A DNA stretch of 57,770 bases, from NCBI GenBank assembly GCA_026399205.1, contig JAPLRL010000041.1, positions 1 to 57,770 on the forward strand, in the 5' to 3' direction. Within the stretch, counting starts at the first letter, position 1. Each line of letters starts with the position of its first letter. Source of the DNA: Gammaproteobacteria bacterium. Its GTDB lineage: Bacteria; Pseudomonadota; Gammaproteobacteria; Legionellales; Legionellaceae. This document shows, one piece after another, positions 34,758 to 43,696 of this stretch. The position numbers were made by a program, and so were the translations under genes. The notes under the pieces were generated by a model, which worked only from the letters and a program-made list of their open reading frames with translations, was not told the DNA's origin and ran no database searches.

Positions 34758-35826
34758 GATGGGCTTCTTCTTCCAAGGCGGTTGCACGTTGCTCAATGAG
34801 ATAATCAGGTAAAGTCGCAAAATGATAATCAAATGCGCTTGCAATGGATTGCGGGGGGCGGGTTAAATACTGAGAGGCTGCTTCTGCGACCTCGGCCTCG
34901 CATTCGGTTTGCAGGGCTTGGTCTTCATTGGCTGTCCAGCCTTGTGTGTCCATTAAAAACTGTTTGAGTCGGCGAATGGGTTCTTTATCATTGGCCGCTG
35001 CGCGCTCTTCGGTGGGTTGGTAACGTGTTGCATCATCAGCTGTTGTGTGATCTGAGAGCCGGTAAGAGATGGCTTCAATGAGGGTAGGGCCTTTACCAAG
35101 CCGTGCTTTTTCGACGGCCTCACCCATCACTTCTCGGCAGGCGATCACATCATTGCCATCGACTTGCACGCCTTCAAACCCAGCTGCAATGGCTTTTTGC
35201 GCTAGGGTTTGTGTTCGGGTTTGTTTGTTTAAAGGAACGGAAATTGCCCATTGGTTATTATTGATCACAAATACCAAGGGTAGCTCCCAGAGGCCTGCGA
35301 CATTAATCGCCTCATAAAAATCGCCCTCAGACGTACCGCCATCGCCAATAGAGACCATGGCAACATGGGGGAGTTGTTTATATTTAATAGCAAATGCGGC
35401 ACCTGCTGCGTGCAAACATTGCGAAGCAATCGGGACACAAATAGAAAAATCTTTTCCACCATTTTGAAATTGATTACCACGCTCATCGCCGCCCCAGTAG
35501 GTCAGAATTTCCGAAAGGAGAACACCGCGCTGCACTTGGGCTGCGTAATCTCGATAATAAGGGATGAGTAAATCATCAGGCTTGAGGGCGTGCCCCATGG
35601 CGGTGCCAATGGCTTCTTGCCCGCAAACGGGTGCGTAGGTTCCCATTTTGCCAGTTCGCTGCAGGGCGATGGCTTTTTTATCAAATAATCGAATGAGAAC
35701 CATATTTCGATAGAGTTGCAACAGCGTTGCTTTGTCTTTTGCAAATGCAGGTATTTGCCCTTGCGCTTGCCCGTGCTCATCGAGAAATTGGGTATAGTTG
35801 ACTTCAAATCGAGCAACAAGTGTCAC
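34750..35826 (-). CDS. E1 alpha subunit of a 2-oxo-acid dehydrogenase
   Basis: 358 residues from a GTG at 35826, nine bases after AGGAG; an earlier in-frame GTG at 35853 overlaps that ribosome-binding site and is less likely. The ThDP/Mg motif is GDGGTSEGDFYEAINVAG with FVINNNQWAIS. RTGKMGTYAPVCGQEAIGTA and YRLSDHTTADDATRY are typical of the PDH/BCKDH alpha group, the latter being the phosphorylation-loop region in eukaryotes. It decarboxylates the oxo-acid and reductively acylates the E2 lipoyl group. First gene of a three-gene operon E1alpha-E1beta-E2. Confidence 0.94.
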   Translation of the reverse strand: MTLVARFEVNYTQFLDEHGQAQGQIPAFAKDKATLLQLYRNMVLIRLFDKKAIALQRTGKMGTYAPVCGQEAIGTAMGHALKPDDLLIPYYRDYAAQVQRGVLLSEILTYWGGDERGNQFQNGGKDFSICVPIASQCLHAAGAAFAIKYKQLPHVAMVSIGDGGTSEGDFYEAINVAGLWELPLVFVINNNQWAISVPLNKQTRTQTLAQKAIAAGFEGVQVDGNDVIACREVMGEAVEKARLGKGPTLIEAISYRLSDHTTADDATRYQPTEERAAANDKEPIRRLKQFLMDTQGWTANEDQALQTECEAEVAEAASQYLTRPPQSIASAFDYHFATLPDYLIEQRATALEEEAHHA

Positions 35827-35961
35827 GTCTGTAAACTCCTGTGAAAACCGCACTCGATAGCATAAATTGGATTTGGCAGAAATGCCAGGGGCATGAAGAG
35901 AGAATTAAAAGTACTGGAGTTTGTTTAAAGTCCAGTCAATCAAGTGATTGGCTTTTAAAAT

Positions 35962-35991
35962 ACACTATTGTTGTGTACACTATAATAGTGT
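35962..35991. promoter_or_regulatory. Palindrome with embedded -10 before vapB-like gene
   Basis: ACACTATT and AATAGTGT lie 14 bases apart around GTAC, and TATAAT at 35981-35986 falls inside the right half. Placement 22 bp before the antitoxin ATG fits autoregulation by the antitoxin. Confidence 0.5.
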
Positions 35992-36012
35992 GATTTAAAA
36001 AAGGGGGATAAG

Positions 36013-36228
36013 ATGAAAAACATTACATTGAGTGCAGATGAACACATGATTCAGTTAGCGCGAGACAAAGCGCATAAAAATAAAAAAACACTTAATGCAT
36101 TATTTCGTGAGTGGCTAGCGCGCTATGTTAAAGCGCCAACAGATGTCAATTACTCCCAGATGATGAATAAACTCAATTATGTGAATGTAGGAAAACATTT
36201 TGATAGAGATGACTTAAATGAAAGATAA
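36013..36228 (+). CDS. vapB: VapB-like antitoxin, ribbon-helix-helix type
   Basis: 71 residues. MKNITLSADEHMIQLARDKAHKNKKTLNALFREWLARYV reads as strand-helix-helix, the DNA-binding fold of CopG/Arc-type antitoxins; the acidic/basic C-terminal 30 residues would bind and block the toxin. AAGGGGGATAAG provides the ribosome-binding site. The stop overlaps the toxin start by 11 bp and a palindrome lies in the promoter, as expected for an autoregulated toxin-antitoxin operon. Confidence 0.8.
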   Translation: MKNITLSADEHMIQLARDKAHKNKKTLNALFREWLARYVKAPTDVNYSQMMNKLNYVNVGKHFDRDDLNER

Positions 36229-36658
36229 AGGACCTTCGCAAAAATACTTTTTAGATACCAATATTTTCATTTATTCTTTTGATGGTTCTGCACCCGAAAA
36301 ACAAAAAATTGCGCAGAATTTGATTCAAGAGGCCTTGTCAACGGGTAAGGGAGTCATTAGCTACCAGGTTATTCAAGAGTTTTTAAACGTCAGTATGCGC
36401 AAATTTAAAATTCCGCTTCAGGTCCATGATGCAAAGCATTATTTAGAACATGTTCTCGTTCCTCTATGTGAGGTTTATGCCTGTCCAGAATTATTTTATC
36501 AGGCATTAGACATTCAAGAAAAAAGCCAGTTTTCGCTCTATGATTCATTGATCGTTGCAGGTGCAGCTCGTTCGGATTGTCAAATACTTTACTCTGAAGA
36601 TATGCAGCATGATAGAAAACTTAGTCAGGTGGTTATTAAAAATCCGTTTTCCACCTAA
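36218..36658 (+). CDS. vapC: VapC-like PIN-domain toxin
   Basis: 146 residues. FLDTNIFIYSF carries the first catalytic Asp, VISYQVIQEFLNV the Glu, and FSLYDSLIVAGA plus LYSEDMQHD the remaining acidic residues, so the PIN active site is complete. PIN toxins cut tRNA or rRNA when not bound by antitoxin. A GTTGGGCC hairpin arm follows 20 bp after the stop. Confidence 0.88.
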   Translation: MKDKGPSQKYFLDTNIFIYSFDGSAPEKQKIAQNLIQEALSTGKGVISYQVIQEFLNVSMRKFKIPLQVHDAKHYLEHVLVPLCEVYACPELFYQALDIQEKSQFSLYDSLIVAGAARSDCQILYSEDMQHDRKLSQVVIKNPFST

Positions 36659-36677
36659 GGCTGAGAGTCATTTTGAC

Positions 36678-36699
36678 GTTGGGCCAAGGCCCAACCTAC
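36678..36699. repeat. GTTGGGCC hairpin arm after the first PIN toxin
   Basis: A 22-bp arm identical to the right arm of 8823-8878 and to 54456-54477. GTTGGGCC pairs with GGCCCAAC within the arm. It also touches the stop codon of the convergent gene ending at 36699. Confidence 0.75.
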
Positions 36700-37196
36700 T
36701 ATGGTGCGGGTGCCGGGGTTAATCTATCAAGAATCACACCAGAAGCATATTGCGTGTTTTTAAGCTGTTTATCCATTTGAACATAAAGCCGTCCTACTTC
36801 CACGCCTTGTTTCATCACTTTATCATTATCAAATGAAGTGAAGGCAGGGGGTGTTGGCATACCAGGTACAGACTGGGCGATTGATGCCAGGCGAGCGGCT
36901 AAATTTCTCATGCGCTCTTCAATCGACCCATCTGCGTAGGCACGTAAACCTGCGTCTGCTGCTGCATTATCTCGATATCCGAAAGTGGGTTTTACTTCGT
37001 CAATGAGTGTTTTGAGTCCGCCACGCAAGCTCTCACATCGATTGTCTAAACTAATTTGGAAATCCAACAATTCAGCATCAGTCAAAGTAAGGAGTCTGGC
37101 GTGGTAAGCAATAGATACTTCTGTTGCGTCTGGATTTAGGAGCATCTGAGCAAAAGTATTTACATCTACTTCTTTAAAAAATGTAGGGGCAGGCAT
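36699..37196 (-). CDS. Hypothetical soluble protein
   Basis: 165 residues, no membrane segment, no signal peptide and no domain I recognise. The middle is rich in Leu, Ala and charged residues and probably helical (TLTDAELLDFQISLDNRC, SIEERMRNLAARLASIAQSV). The end LTPAPAP is Pro/Ala-rich. It starts 78 bp from the AbiEii gene with the same direction, but sits beyond its stop and need not be part of that operon. Codon use and length suggest a true gene. Confidence 0.6.
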   Translation of the reverse strand: MPAPTFFKEVDVNTFAQMLLNPDATEVSIAYHARLLTLTDAELLDFQISLDNRCESLRGGLKTLIDEVKPTFGYRDNAAADAGLRAYADGSIEERMRNLAARLASIAQSVPGMPTPPAFTSFDNDKVMKQGVEVGRLYVQMDKQLKNTQYASGVILDRLTPAPAP

Positions 37197-37277
37197 AGTG
37201 AGTGACCTTCAAAGGCTTGAGCGAGCTTGAATTGTACACAGGGGTGAATTTAAAGTCAAATTAAACGCGCCATTAAT

Positions 37278-38075
37278 TCACTTAGAAGAAAGCATGAATA
37301 TCTCTTTGGTAAAAAAACGTATTTCTTTAGGGTCGCTAAGAAACACCTCAACGTCTTTTCTAACTAACGCATAATTAGTTTCATCAAATCTTTTTTCCAA
37401 TACATGAATTAAAGTATGTTCATCTAGATTTGGGTTGACGCCCATGGTTTGTTCTAATGCTTGATTGAGCATTAGAAAGTTGGGTTTAATTTTGCGAGCC
37501 ATGTACCATAAAAAATCATAATAATCTCTCCCTTTTGTGTATTTCCTTTGTAAAATAGCATGCAATTTACCGGCAAATAGAGAGGGTAAATCAAAATGAT
37601 TGATCGCAACCAAATCTCCTTTATTTACAAGAGTCAATTCCGTCTTGTACCCAGCTGGAGGTCTACAATCCACCTCCAATTTAATCATAATGACCTCATC
37701 TTTGTGTGGAGAGAGTTGTGTTTCAAATAGGAGATCTTTGAATTTTAACTGTGCCATACAGACCGCATCCCTCATCTTTGATTTATGTTCAATCACTAAA
37801 GACTCAAGGTGTAATTCATACCGTAATTTCTCAATAAACTGCGTAAAATCAAACGTTGTCGCATTAATAAGACTAAAATCTAAATCTTCAGAAAATCGTT
37901 TTAAATCATAAAGAATTCTTAAGGCGGTCCCTCCAACGAAAGCGATGTTTTTAAAATATCCAGCCTCGTCAATTTTTTTTAAAATCAAGATCTGTAGCTG
38001 TTCGCGAAGGAAGTTATATTTATCATTATGATTTCCTTTATATTCTTTAACTTGCTGTTTCAATACATCAATCAT
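37278..38075 (-). CDS. abiEii: AbiEii-type nucleotidyltransferase toxin
   Basis: 265 residues. AFVGGTALRILYDLKRFSEDLDFSL is the signature of the AbiEii/DUF1814 nucleotidyltransferases: the Gly-Gly-Thr loop followed by the metal-binding FSxDLDF. DLPSLFAGKLHAIL and GRDYYDFLWYM are the second conserved block. Members transfer nucleotides to tRNA or other targets and arrest growth, including during phage infection. The ATG overlaps the AbiEi stop by 4 bp, so it is co-translated with its antitoxin. Confidence 0.92.
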   Translation of the reverse strand: MIDVLKQQVKEYKGNHNDKYNFLREQLQILILKKIDEAGYFKNIAFVGGTALRILYDLKRFSEDLDFSLINATTFDFTQFIEKLRYELHLESLVIEHKSKMRDAVCMAQLKFKDLLFETQLSPHKDEVIMIKLEVDCRPPAGYKTELTLVNKGDLVAINHFDLPSLFAGKLHAILQRKYTKGRDYYDFLWYMARKIKPNFLMLNQALEQTMGVNPNLDEHTLIHVLEKRFDETNYALVRKDVEVFLSDPKEIRFFTKEIFMLSSK

Positions 38076-38707
38076 GATAGTTCCCCAAGGAAATCAATCA
38101 GCGTTTCTACACTGCTGGTTAGTTTTTTTTGTTGAAAACACTCAGCAGCAATGAGCAGCTTCTCGCTAGATAAGCGTTCTGTATTTTGCAAACGCAGCGA
38201 GTCATGAAAATAATCTTTCGAAAGTTTTTTGATAGAAGCGCTGTGAAAGTATAAATAATCGACCAATGCTTTTTCAGGTGTGGCAATATAATATTGTCGA
38301 CCGAATTCATCTAATTCAGCCACAAAAAGCTTATAACTGGGTTGTTTAATATGATGATAAATAAAATGGCCCAATGAGTTTTGATATCGTTGTGTTTTTT
38401 TAGGGGTGATCGAAGTGATGGCTTCCACTCTTTCAGGGATTAGGCGGTAATGACTCAATGCAGTTTCCAAGCTGATGTAAGAGGGTGCTAGAAGATAGTT
38501 AGCCAAGAATACATTCGATGCTGGTCCTCGCTTTGCAATATCCGCAATAATGTAAACCCCTCGTTTTAATTCTAATAGCCATTTTTTTTTCAGCCATTCC
38601 GTCACTTGCCGCCTCAAAACACTCGGGTTATCGGTCATTAGCGGAAAGCGATTACTGCGAATGAATGGGTAATCTTGGCATTTTCGCATAAATTCGCTAA
38701 AATTCAT
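38072..38707 (-). CDS. abiEi: AbiEi-type antitoxin/transcriptional regulator
   Basis: 211 residues from ATG 38707 (MNFSEFMRKCQDYP), seven bases after AGGGG; the frame is open for 50 codons upstream but without a start signal. An N-terminal winged helix (about 5-60: VLRRQVTEWLKKKWLLELKRGVYII) is followed by the AbiEi antitoxin core (YISLETALSHYRLIPE, TPEKALVDYLYFH). Type IV antitoxins of this kind repress their own promoter and oppose the partner without touching it. An 18-bp perfect palindrome lies 14 bp before the start. Confidence 0.9.
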   Translation of the reverse strand: MNFSEFMRKCQDYPFIRSNRFPLMTDNPSVLRRQVTEWLKKKWLLELKRGVYIIADIAKRGPASNVFLANYLLAPSYISLETALSHYRLIPERVEAITSITPKKTQRYQNSLGHFIYHHIKQPSYKLFVAELDEFGRQYYIATPEKALVDYLYFHSASIKKLSKDYFHDSLRLQNTERLSSEKLLIAAECFQQKKLTSSVETLIDFLGELS

Positions 38708-38720
38708 ATTATTTCCCCTG

Positions 38721-38738
38721 GTTACAATTAAGTGTAAC
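38721..38738. promoter_or_regulatory. Perfect palindrome, candidate AbiEi operator
   Basis: GTTACAATTAAGTGTAAC: GTTACA and TGTAAC are exact complements across six bases. It lies directly before the Shine-Dalgarno of abiEi, where a repressor would block expression. Confidence 0.5.
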
Positions 38739-38986
38739 ATGTAGAAATAATATAGCAAATTAAACTTTACGTTAAGGATCAACCGGTGATTGCTGAGCCA
38801 ATGCGATTGCGGCAGGGAGTTGGTTGCTTGCAAGATGCTGATAGTACTTAAACGCATGTTGCAAATGGTTCAATTTCAGTAGGCCACTTTCTACATTACA
38901 AGAGGTGGTTTAAAGACACTCTGTTTGTGTTGGCGCATAAATGACTTTATGATCGCATAAAGATCAAAAAAGGATTCGCCGTCATC

Positions 38987-41900
38987 ATGTTAGATCTCTT
39001 CACTTATCCAAATAAGCAAAAATCCTCGCCCGCCGTTGATCTGAGCGTTCTCGATAATATGATTCTATGGGTTAAACAATCAGGGTTACCCTCAACCACG
39101 CAAGAAAGTGCAATTAAAATTATAGAGAACTTACGCTGGGTGAAGGTCAACCAAGCCCAAATCAAGGAATTTGTTGACCATAAAGATCTCTATTTGCCAG
39201 GTTTGCCTGAGGGGGATAGGGAAAATTGGGTTGTGCGTGATCACATGGGGACGAGTTTGCATTTTAATTCTTATGCGAACGGTGACCACGCCAGTAGGGA
39301 TCTACTCCAGATCGTTCAATCGTTTGAAGAAACGTTTACCACTCTTGAGAGTACTGGAAAGACGCTGGCCTTACAGATGTTCATGGCAAAATGTAATTAT
39401 GATGAACACCGCGGTTGTCTTGAGGCGCGCGTGGCTGATGCGATGCAATTTATAGGTCAGCTGAATTCCACCCAAGGGACGCCACGATTAGACGATTTAA
39501 TTCAAATTTGCCAACTGCTGTATTTTCTCGATATCGACAATGATGCCTATAACTTCTTAATGGCCGAGCAATTTTTATCTCCCTATTATGGACAAGCAGT
39601 GATGCAGGATGGAAAAGATGTCATATTGACACAAGAAATGCTTTTTGATGCGATCGCGTTTTTCTGTGCGTACACGCGTCCAACCCCTGAGGAATTGAAT
39701 ACTGAAAGAGCAGCCCAAGAACAGGACTGCTCGGCCTGGCAAGCACAAATTTTTGATGCCCTCACGTCGACAGCTACATATCAACAAGGACAACAGGGGA
39801 TGCACCAATACCGCTTTACGAGTGAAGATGCAGCTCTGCAATATTGCAATTGGTTAAGGCGTTGTGATGCATTACAGTTGTACGATATTCATCGATGTAA
39901 AGTGAAAGAGGAAAATGGGATATTTATTGTCCGACTCAACGCATTGCAACGGGACATGGTTTGGAATCCAAATAAATCAGAAAAAAAGTTTTTACTCACA
40001 CAAGATAACCATGGAGATAGCCCTCTCCATCTCGCGATTTGGAAACGGGACGTGCAGGCCTATACTGCTTTAATCTATGGAGCAACACGTGGCGAGATTG
40101 ATCAAGCACTTGTCATGAAAACCGAATTTAAAAATACACCATTGCACTGGGCGGCCTTCGAAGAGAGTGGCATCGCATTGACAATGCTTATCAAGAAAGC
40201 GTCAACGTCCGTGATGGATATCGCGCTGTTTATTCAAAATAAGCAGGGTATAACCCCCTTGCAATGGGTCATACAGCACCAACGTAAACAAGTTTTGCAA
40301 GCCTTATTCGAGAAGTTATCCTTAGCGGCTGTTGATAAAAGTTTATCCATTAAGGAGAAGGGTGGAAATATCCTATATTTCGCTGTCGAGACAAGAGATG
40401 TCAACTTATTAACCATATTATTAAGCAAGTCGTCAATGGCGATCATTGATAAAATAGTCGCTGCTGGAGATGTACGTGAAAATATCCTCGTTAAAGCGAT
40501 TCAAACACAAAACTTGTCTATTCTGATACAGATCATTGATAAAACGTCACCAGAGGCATTGGGAAGAGCATTGTCTGCGACAGAGGTAGATGTAGGGGTA
40601 TCTTTTTCAACGCATCGCATCGGCCATGTGCACACGATCAAACATCGATTAATTGACTTTGTTATGAAAGCCGATTTTGAGGCATTAAGCATTATCCTTG
40701 ATCGAGCATCCACAGTGGAGGTGGACAAAGTACTGCGAACGTCTGATATCAGTGGTGTTACACCACTAGAGCGTATTGTAGATCGACGTTTGAATTTTAT
40801 AGCATTGGTTAATAAAGCATCTACTGAGCTGTTGGACGAACTTGTAGGGTCAAGTGGATTTATTTTAAACATACTAGGTAAGTCAGTCCTCAGATGTGAC
40901 CTTGTTCGATGTATTTTTGAGAGATTATCACCGTCTGTAATTGATGAGATATTAAGCAAAAAATGGGTGAACAATGCGCTCTCTCCTGTGTTGGCGGCAG
41001 CAAAAAAAGATAAAGATTTTTTTCATATCCTGCTCGATAGAGCATCAAAGAAGGCCATCAACACATTTCTATTGAGTGATGATATGTTGCTCCCACTGCT
41101 GATTCAACATCAGCCGCGTGATGTTTGCTCCACACTCATGGAGAACATCTCACCGGATGTTTTAAAAAAGGTATCCGCTCAAACGTTCTGCTCGATAGCT
41201 GATAAATTAGATAACAAGACCGTCTTACAGTGCATCCACGACATGTCGGTTGCATCGCTTGATATCGCGTTAGCGTTTCAAGATAAACAAGGCCGCTCAT
41301 TACTGGATATTTTAGCTGCAAAACAAGATTGCGCTTGCTTGCTGTCATGCGTAAAAAAAACCTCGCCGGAAGCACGTTTCAAGGCTTTATCGCATATGAA
41401 TGAAGATAGAAAACAGGCCTATATCGAATCCATTGATAACCCTGCTGGAAGAGAGGCATGGATGATATTATTGAAACTTGATGCGAGTCATCTCCGTGAG
41501 GACGAGGAGCAACGGATCCCTATGATTCAGTTAGGCAATCAACGGTCACTCCTCCTCAGTTTAGATACCCTCGATGAGATAGTGACGGCAGTTCAAACCC
41601 ATGGCCTCGCGTCTTGGAAAGATTTTTATATACTAGAAAAATTTAGCACTTATCCTCCAAGTCATGCGATGTTATCACGCATCGTGGAATTGATGCGTAA
41701 GTATATAATGCTGACGCCGACCTCCATCCCTTCAGCGGTCTCTGATGTTTGTCAGACGTGCGAGACAGGCTTGTTAGCCATTAAAACGTTTTCTGGTTGG
41801 AAACCTGAGGCATGGAAAGGGTTTCTCAGTCAATTAAAAGACACCTCAACACGCGCAGCGTTAAGAAAACCACACAGTCGTCTCACCCCAACACATAAAT

Positions 41901-42805
41901 TTTATCATTTAACCGGGGAAATCATCGCATATCGAGGTAAAAAACCGCGTCCTAAAGTAAAACATCAGACCCATGCAAAAAAACAATCTGCAACGCTCAT
42001 TTCAACGCACAAAAACACCCCACTTTTTCAATCACAACAAGAAGAGACAGTATTGGTTGGGGTTGTGTTACGGGTTGATCCTAATCTTAACAGTGAAGAT
42101 AGTGATTATAATTCTCAAAAGGCAAAAATAAGGGCCATGATATATGCCGATTTAGGCACTTATTCTCGCGACTGGGTTGGAGACAAAAATCGCGTAGAAT
42201 CTTATCGTGCTAGAACAAAAAACTACATCTTATTGTCTGAATTCCAAGAGGCCATCAAAGACAAGACGGATAGCACCAATGAAATATTACTAGAGCCAAG
42301 TAAAGGGTCATTATTGGGGGTGGTGATTGGGCGAGATACGCCAAAAGCTCGTAAGCTTGCTCGTCAATATCAAGCGGAGCTTAAAACAGAGCTCGGTCTT
42401 GATCTCCCTTTAATGCTTTATGATGCCGAAAAAAAAATATTAATTGAAAATTTAGATTTATATGAAGCGAATCATGAAAAATATGCCTTAGAAACTGAAA
42501 AATCGGCGTTATTAAAGCAACCGTGCCCGAAGGCTGGGTTTTTTACGAAAGTGGCTAAGTATGAGGATAAGTCTTACGCTAGCAATGTGGTTAAACGGTT
42601 GGAGAAAATCGATAAAAGAGTGGTGGAGCTTGAGCAGGTGGTGTCTAAGTTATGTGCCGCAGCGGTGACGACGGCAGCAGCGATGAGTGCGAAGACGGCT
42701 GATTTACGAGCGCAAGCAGAGGCGGCGCGGCAATTGGCTAGTCATACATCGGATTCTCCGCCATCCCCAAATGAGGGCACTCGAATACCCCCTCTCCCGC
42801 GCTAG
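38987..42805 (+). CDS. Giant ankyrin-repeat protein, effector candidate
   Basis: 1272 residues. Residues 1-335 are helical and unrecognised. From about 340, ankyrin-type modules follow: GDSPLHLAIWKRDVQAYTAL, NTPLHWAAFEESGIALTMLI, GITPLQWVIQHQRKQVLQAL and GNILYFAVETRDVNLLTILL. They decay into related helices up to about 850 that keep a recurrent (S/T)xxxxDxxL pattern (KASTSVMDIAL, KLSLAAVDKSL, KSSMAIIDKIV, RASTVEVDKVL). About 975-1040 is basic and polar; 1150-1255 is a likely coiled coil with an Ala-rich end. The last residues PPLPR come from a C-rich repeat. No signal peptide or transmembrane helix. Export by a Dot/Icm system is a guess from taxonomy and architecture. ATG 38987 follows AAAAAAGGA. 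Confidence 0.85.
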   Translation: MLDLFTYPNKQKSSPAVDLSVLDNMILWVKQSGLPSTTQESAIKIIENLRWVKVNQAQIKEFVDHKDLYLPGLPEGDRENWVVRDHMGTSLHFNSYANGDHASRDLLQIVQSFEETFTTLESTGKTLALQMFMAKCNYDEHRGCLEARVADAMQFIGQLNSTQGTPRLDDLIQICQLLYFLDIDNDAYNFLMAEQFLSPYYGQAVMQDGKDVILTQEMLFDAIAFFCAYTRPTPEELNTERAAQEQDCSAWQAQIFDALTSTATYQQGQQGMHQYRFTSEDAALQYCNWLRRCDALQLYDIHRCKVKEENGIFIVRLNALQRDMVWNPNKSEKKFLLTQDNHGDSPLHLAIWKRDVQAYTALIYGATRGEIDQALVMKTEFKNTPLHWAAFEESGIALTMLIKKASTSVMDIALFIQNKQGITPLQWVIQHQRKQVLQALFEKLSLAAVDKSLSIKEKGGNILYFAVETRDVNLLTILLSKSSMAIIDKIVAAGDVRENILVKAIQTQNLSILIQIIDKTSPEALGRALSATEVDVGVSFSTHRIGHVHTIKHRLIDFVMKADFEALSIILDRASTVEVDKVLRTSDISGVTPLERIVDRRLNFIALVNKASTELLDELVGSSGFILNILGKSVLRCDLVRCIFERLSPSVIDEILSKKWVNNALSPVLAAAKKDKDFFHILLDRASKKAINTFLLSDDMLLPLLIQHQPRDVCSTLMENISPDVLKKVSAQTFCSIADKLDNKTVLQCIHDMSVASLDIALAFQDKQGRSLLDILAAKQDCACLLSCVKKTSPEARFKALSHMNEDRKQAYIESIDNPAGREAWMILLKLDASHLREDEEQRIPMIQLGNQRSLLLSLDTLDEIVTAVQTHGLASWKDFYILEKFSTYPPSHAMLSRIVELMRKYIMLTPTSIPSAVSDVCQTCETGLLAIKTFSGWKPEAWKGFLSQLKDTSTRAALRKPHSRLTPTHKFYHLTGEIIAYRGKKPRPKVKHQTHAKKQSATLISTHKNTPLFQSQQEETVLVGVVLRVDPNLNSEDSDYNSQKAKIRAMIYADLGTYSRDWVGDKNRVESYRARTKNYILLSEFQEAIKDKTDSTNEILLEPSKGSLLGVVIGRDTPKARKLARQYQAELKTELGLDLPLMLYDAEKKILIENLDLYEANHEKYALETEKSALLKQPCPKAGFFTKVAKYEDKSYASNVVKRLEKIDKRVVELEQVVSKLCAAAVTTAAAMSAKTADLRAQAEAARQLASHTSDSPPSPNEGTRIPPLPR

Positions 42806-42986
42806 AAATTTGAACAATATGTGGATGTTCTTCGCGGGGGAGGGTTGGGGAGGGGGTAAACCTGTATAGTCAACTTAAACCCCCTCCCTAACCCTACCCC
42901 GCGTTCAGCATAAGAGTGTTATAAGTGTTTCGTGCGCGGGAGAGGGGACAGATTGGCGTATGGAAAAACGTTAGGGACGTTACCTA
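42780..42986. repeat. C-rich dispersed palindromic repeat, copy 3 (double)
   Basis: Two hairpins in a row: CCCCCTCTCCCGCGC ... GCGGGGGAGGGTTGGGG (to 42858) and CCCCCTCCCTAACCCTACCCC ... GCGCGGGAGAGGGG (42879-42947), then TTAGGGACGTTACCTAG shared with copy 1. Its left edge encodes the end of the 1272-residue protein. It fills the gap before sspA. Confidence 0.75.
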
Positions 42987-43075
42987 GGCTGCGCTCACGA
43001 GCGTCAATTCGCTTTATAACCCAAAATATGTTAGAATACACCCCTTTGGAGTTTTCCTGTCTTGAGGAGCCATTT

Positions 43076-43696
43076 ATGGCGGTAGTTGCAAAGCGCACAG
43101 TGATGTCCCTGTTTTCTGACCTTGATGATGTTTATAGCCATCAGGTGCGGATTGTGTTGGCGGAGAAAGGGGTGAATGTTGATATTCATCATGTTAAAAC
43201 GGGTGCAAAAGAAGAAAATTTACTTGCCGTTAACCCTTATGATACCGTTCCAACCTTGATTGACCGAGATTTAGTGTTATATGAAGCTAGAATCATCATC
43301 GAATATTTAGATGAGCGCTTTCCTCATCCCCCTTTGTTGCCGGTTTATCCTGTGGCGCGTGCAGAAACGCGTAAAATGATGTTTCGCATGGAACAAGACT
43401 GGTATAGCTTGATGCGCAATATTCAAGCGGGTGTTGACACTGAAGCGGCAAGAGCGGGTTTAAGAGAAAGTTTAGTGGGTCTCAACCCTATTTTTCTCAA
43501 TAAACCTTTTTTCTTGAGTGAAGAGTTTTCTTTGCTAGACTGTGTATTGGCACCATTACTGTGGCGTTTGCCGCAATTAGGGGTTGAAATTGAGCCTGAG
43601 CATAAAGGTGTGCATGAGTATATGCAACGAGTGTTTAAGCGCGACGCATTTCAAGCGAGTTTAACCGATGCTGAAAGGCAGGTGAGAGTGGCATGA
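43076..43696 (+). CDS. sspA: Stringent starvation protein A
   Basis: 206 residues from ATG 43076 (MAVVAKRTVMSLFSD), eight bases after GAGGAG; the open frame back to 42932 runs through repeat DNA. GST-like fold: thioredoxin-like N-terminal half (RIVLAEKGVNVDIHHV, NPYDTVPTLIDRDLVLYEARIIIEYLDERFPHPPLLP) and helical C-terminal half. SspA binds RNA polymerase and shifts transcription in starvation and acid stress. The ATGA overlap with sspB shows coupling. Confidence 0.95.
   Translation: MAVVAKRTVMSLFSDLDDVYSHQVRIVLAEKGVNVDIHHVKTGAKEENLLAVNPYDTVPTLIDRDLVLYEARIIIEYLDERFPHPPLLPVYPVARAETRKMMFRMEQDWYSLMRNIQAGVDTEAARAGLRESLVGLNPIFLNKPFFLSEEFSLLDCVLAPLLWRLPQLGVEIEPEHKGVHEYMQRVFKRDAFQASLTDAERQVRVA

Noticed and set aside
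42932-43075. Longer N-terminus for SspA
   Set aside because: The extra 48 codons run through repeat DNA and leader; GAGGAG stands before ATG 43076 and the shorter protein matches the family length.
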